Shown: one piece after another, positions 7,562 to 9,188 of the stretch
Layout: each line of letters begins with the position of its first letter
Numbering within the stretch: the stretch's first letter is position 1
NCBI GenBank assembly: GCA_027064785.1
Contig: JAMOPE010000317.1
Location: forward strand, 1-9,188
DNA length: 9,188 bases
Direction: 5' to 3'
Origin: Geobacteraceae bacterium
GTDB lineage: Bacteria; Desulfobacterota; Desulfuromonadia; Desulfuromonadales; Geopsychrobacteraceae
Notes under the pieces: model-generated
What the model was told of the DNA's origin: nothing
The model's database searches: none
Seen by the model: the letters and a program-made list of their open reading frames with translations, nothing else
Translations under genes and position numbers: made by a program

Positions 7562-8539
7562 ATGTCTAATAAAAATCAAAGCAGTGGAGAATTTGCTTTC
7601 ATCGACTGGATTCAGCAACAGGCAGGGCGTGGTTCGCACCTGACACTGGGAATTGGCGATGATTGTTCCATCGAGCGGCAGCACAGTGACCACGATCTGC
7701 TGACCAGTACTGACCTGTTGATTGAAGGAGTCCACTTCCAGCACCAATGGAGCAGTATGTTTGACCTCGGTCGTAAAGCGGCAGCGGTCAACATCAGTGA
7801 TATCGCTGCGATGGGTGGTAAACCTCAATCACTATTTCTCGGGCTGGGACGCCCCGCGAATATCGCTCTCAAAGAGATAGAAGAGTTTGTTTCGGGCTTT
7901 GTCGAAGAAGCAAAACGTTACGGTGCCGTTTTAGCCGGGGGTGATACTTGCGGTTCTCCCGGTGGATTAATGATTTCAGTCACGGTGCAGGGTGTTGTCC
8001 CGACCGGTGACGCTATCTGCCGTCAGGGGGCCAGTTGCGGTGATGCGGTTTATGTTTCAGGAACCTTGGGAGACAGTGCCCTCGCTCTGCATATGTTACA
8101 GGCGGGCCGGCAGCCCGACCCTTTTCTTGCCGAACGCTTTCATACTCCAACACCGCGGGTCGGTTTAGGGCGGATTCTCGCACAACGTCAGTTTGCAACA
8201 GCAATGCTTGATGTATCAGACGGGCTGCTTGCCGACCTGGGCCATATCCTTAAAGCATCAAACGTCGGCGTTGATCTGGAAGTGAGTCAACTCCCCCTTT
8301 CCGATGCTTTTCGGCAGGCCTTAGCGGGCGATCCCACCCTGATTGACCTTGCATTGGCCGGTGGTGAAGACTATGAACTTGTTTTCAGCTCACCATTGAA
8401 AGACCTCGCCGGACAGTTGGGGCGGATTTGTCCGGTGACACGGGTCGGAACGGTGACATCTGCAGAAGGAATACGGATCTTACAGTCTGACGGAGACCTT
8501 TATCATTGCCAGCGGGATGGGTTTGACCATTTTGCCTGA
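7562..8539 (+). CDS. thiL: Thiamine-monophosphate kinase
   Basis: Cytoplasmic enzyme that phosphorylates thiamine monophosphate with ATP to thiamine pyrophosphate, the last step of cofactor synthesis. It is 325 residues, the usual family length, in the AIR synthase/PurM-like fold. Conserved pieces: LGIGDDCSI with Asp33/Asp34; LLTSTDLLIEGVHF with Asp51, a metal site; NISDIAAMGG with Asp80; AGGDT with Asp128; TPTPRVGLG; LDVSDGLLADLGH with Asp217 and Asp220; and LAGGEDYELVFS near 266-276. GDDCSI has Cys where Ala is common, probably neutral. Its 3' end overlaps the following methyltransferase by 23 bases. No other thiamine genes are in the window. Confidence 0.95.
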   Translation: MSNKNQSSGEFAFIDWIQQQAGRGSHLTLGIGDDCSIERQHSDHDLLTSTDLLIEGVHFQHQWSSMFDLGRKAAAVNISDIAAMGGKPQSLFLGLGRPANIALKEIEEFVSGFVEEAKRYGAVLAGGDTCGSPGGLMISVTVQGVVPTGDAICRQGASCGDAVYVSGTLGDSALALHMLQAGRQPDPFLAERFHTPTPRVGLGRILAQRQFATAMLDVSDGLLADLGHILKASNVGVDLEVSQLPLSDAFRQALAGDPTLIDLALAGGEDYELVFSSPLKDLAGQLGRICPVTRVGTVTSAEGIRILQSDGDLYHCQRDGFDHFA

Positions 8540-9188
8540 TTCTTCGGTAACTGTTGCGATTGATGTTCCCGACTGTCGTGAGGCAGACGCCAAAAACAAA
8601 GATCGAATTATCGAAACGACACCCTTTGTCGGAAAAGATCTATCGGATGACATTTATCAGCAGATAGCCGAGATCCTGCGTGAACAGCAAAATTTTAATC
8701 TGAATGGTTATAAAGCTCTGTGTATCAAACGCCGACTGGCCATGCGGGTTAGAACTGCCGGGAAGAATGATCCTGACGGTTATGTCGAATTGTTGCGTGA
8801 GAGTGAGAGTGAACAGGAACAACTTCTGACGACGTTAAGTATCCATGTCTCGGAATTTTTCCGGAATCCAAGTGTTTATGCGGTTCTCGCTAAAAAAATT
8901 CTTCCCGATCTGTTTGCGACAACGCGACAGCTTGGGAAAAAAATGAGGATTTGGAGTCTTGGCTGCGCGAATGGTGAAGAGCCTTTTTCGGTCGCACTTC
9001 TCTGCCACACGCAACGTCAGCGCTGCGATCATCTTGCGATTGTTGCCACCGATTTAAGTTCCGCAGCGTTGGCGAGGGCGAAGCAGGGGTTGTTTTCAGC
9101 AGAGCGGGTGCGGGATGTTCCTCCGGAACTGCTGGCTGAATTTTTCACCCCGGCAGGAGATCGGTATCGATTAAGTGAGAATATCTGC
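8517..9188 (+). CDS. cheR: CheR-family protein-glutamate methyltransferase, 3' truncated by window edge
   Basis: SAM-dependent enzyme expected to methylate glutamates on chemoreceptors, tuning adaptation with CheB. The frame stays open to the last base (224 codons seen; relatives are about 270-290). The first about 40 residues match nothing I recognise. The CheR N-terminal helical domain starts near residue 42, followed by LSIHVSEFFRNP (His110, Arg116), the SAM motif IWSLGCANGEEPFSVALL (146-163), ATDLSSAALARAKQG with Asp179, which would bind the SAM ribose, and VPPELLAEFF. Most CheR proteins have Asn-Val-Thr where this has His110-Val-Ser. ATG 8517 was chosen, with TTG at 8523 or 8532 as alternatives; all lie inside thiL, and no ATG, GTG or TTG follows in frame until 8742, inside the domain. 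Whether it serves chemotaxis or another Che-like pathway depends on genes to the right. Confidence 0.88.
   Translation, partial: MGLTILPDSSVTVAIDVPDCREADAKNKDRIIETTPFVGKDLSDDIYQQIAEILREQQNFNLNGYKALCIKRRLAMRVRTAGKNDPDGYVELLRESESEQEQLLTTLSIHVSEFFRNPSVYAVLAKKILPDLFATTRQLGKKMRIWSLGCANGEEPFSVALLCHTQRQRCDHLAIVATDLSSAALARAKQGLFSAERVRDVPPELLAEFFTPAGDRYRLSENIC

Noticed and set aside
1..9188. tRNA, rRNA, CRISPR, insertion sequence or phage genes
   Set aside because: No clover-leaf-like segments, regularly spaced repeats, transposase motifs or terminal inverted repeats were seen; coding genes fill nearly all of the window.

Overview
The window carries five protein-coding genes, all on the + strand, and is tightly packed. 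Base composition is moderate. The gene types suggest a Desulfuromonadales-like (Desulfobacterota, Geobacter/Desulfuromonas relatives) bacterium: large PAS-containing hybrid kinases with an H-N-F-N-N H-box, ATP-dependent PEP carboxykinase, ThiL and a CheR-type methyltransferase. That assignment is inference from gene style, not from a marker gene.

Positions 2-5500 hold two consecutive hybrid sensor histidine kinases. The first is cut by the left edge and retains a membrane segment, HAMP, one PAS, the kinase core and a C-terminal receiver. The second is complete: a signal peptide, a periplasmic NMT1/THI5-type solute-binding domain, one membrane segment, three PAS domains, a kinase core and a receiver. 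Their kinase-receiver halves are clearly paralogous, while their sensor halves are unrelated. No Hpt protein, separate response regulator or ABC transporter partner is visible here.

Positions 5501-5828 are a 328-base non-coding region. It holds an 11-bp perfect hairpin, a 7-bp dyad, a good sigma-70-type promoter and a 9-bp direct repeat that straddles the promoter. It drives pckA (5829-7409), ATP-type phosphoenolpyruvate carboxykinase, with every key catalytic residue present. pckA ends in a strong intrinsic terminator (7439-7477).

A second promoter (7498-7526) precedes thiL (7562-8539), thiamine-monophosphate kinase. Overlapping its 3' end is the start of a CheR-family methyltransferase (8517 to the right edge, incomplete), so thiL and cheR are probably co-transcribed.

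There is no obvious new defence system, mobile element, CRISPR array or RNA gene. The most unusual items are the solute-binding-protein/triple-PAS hybrid kinase, the tandem paralogous kinases with exchanged sensors, the structured pckA control region and the thiL/cheR overlap.
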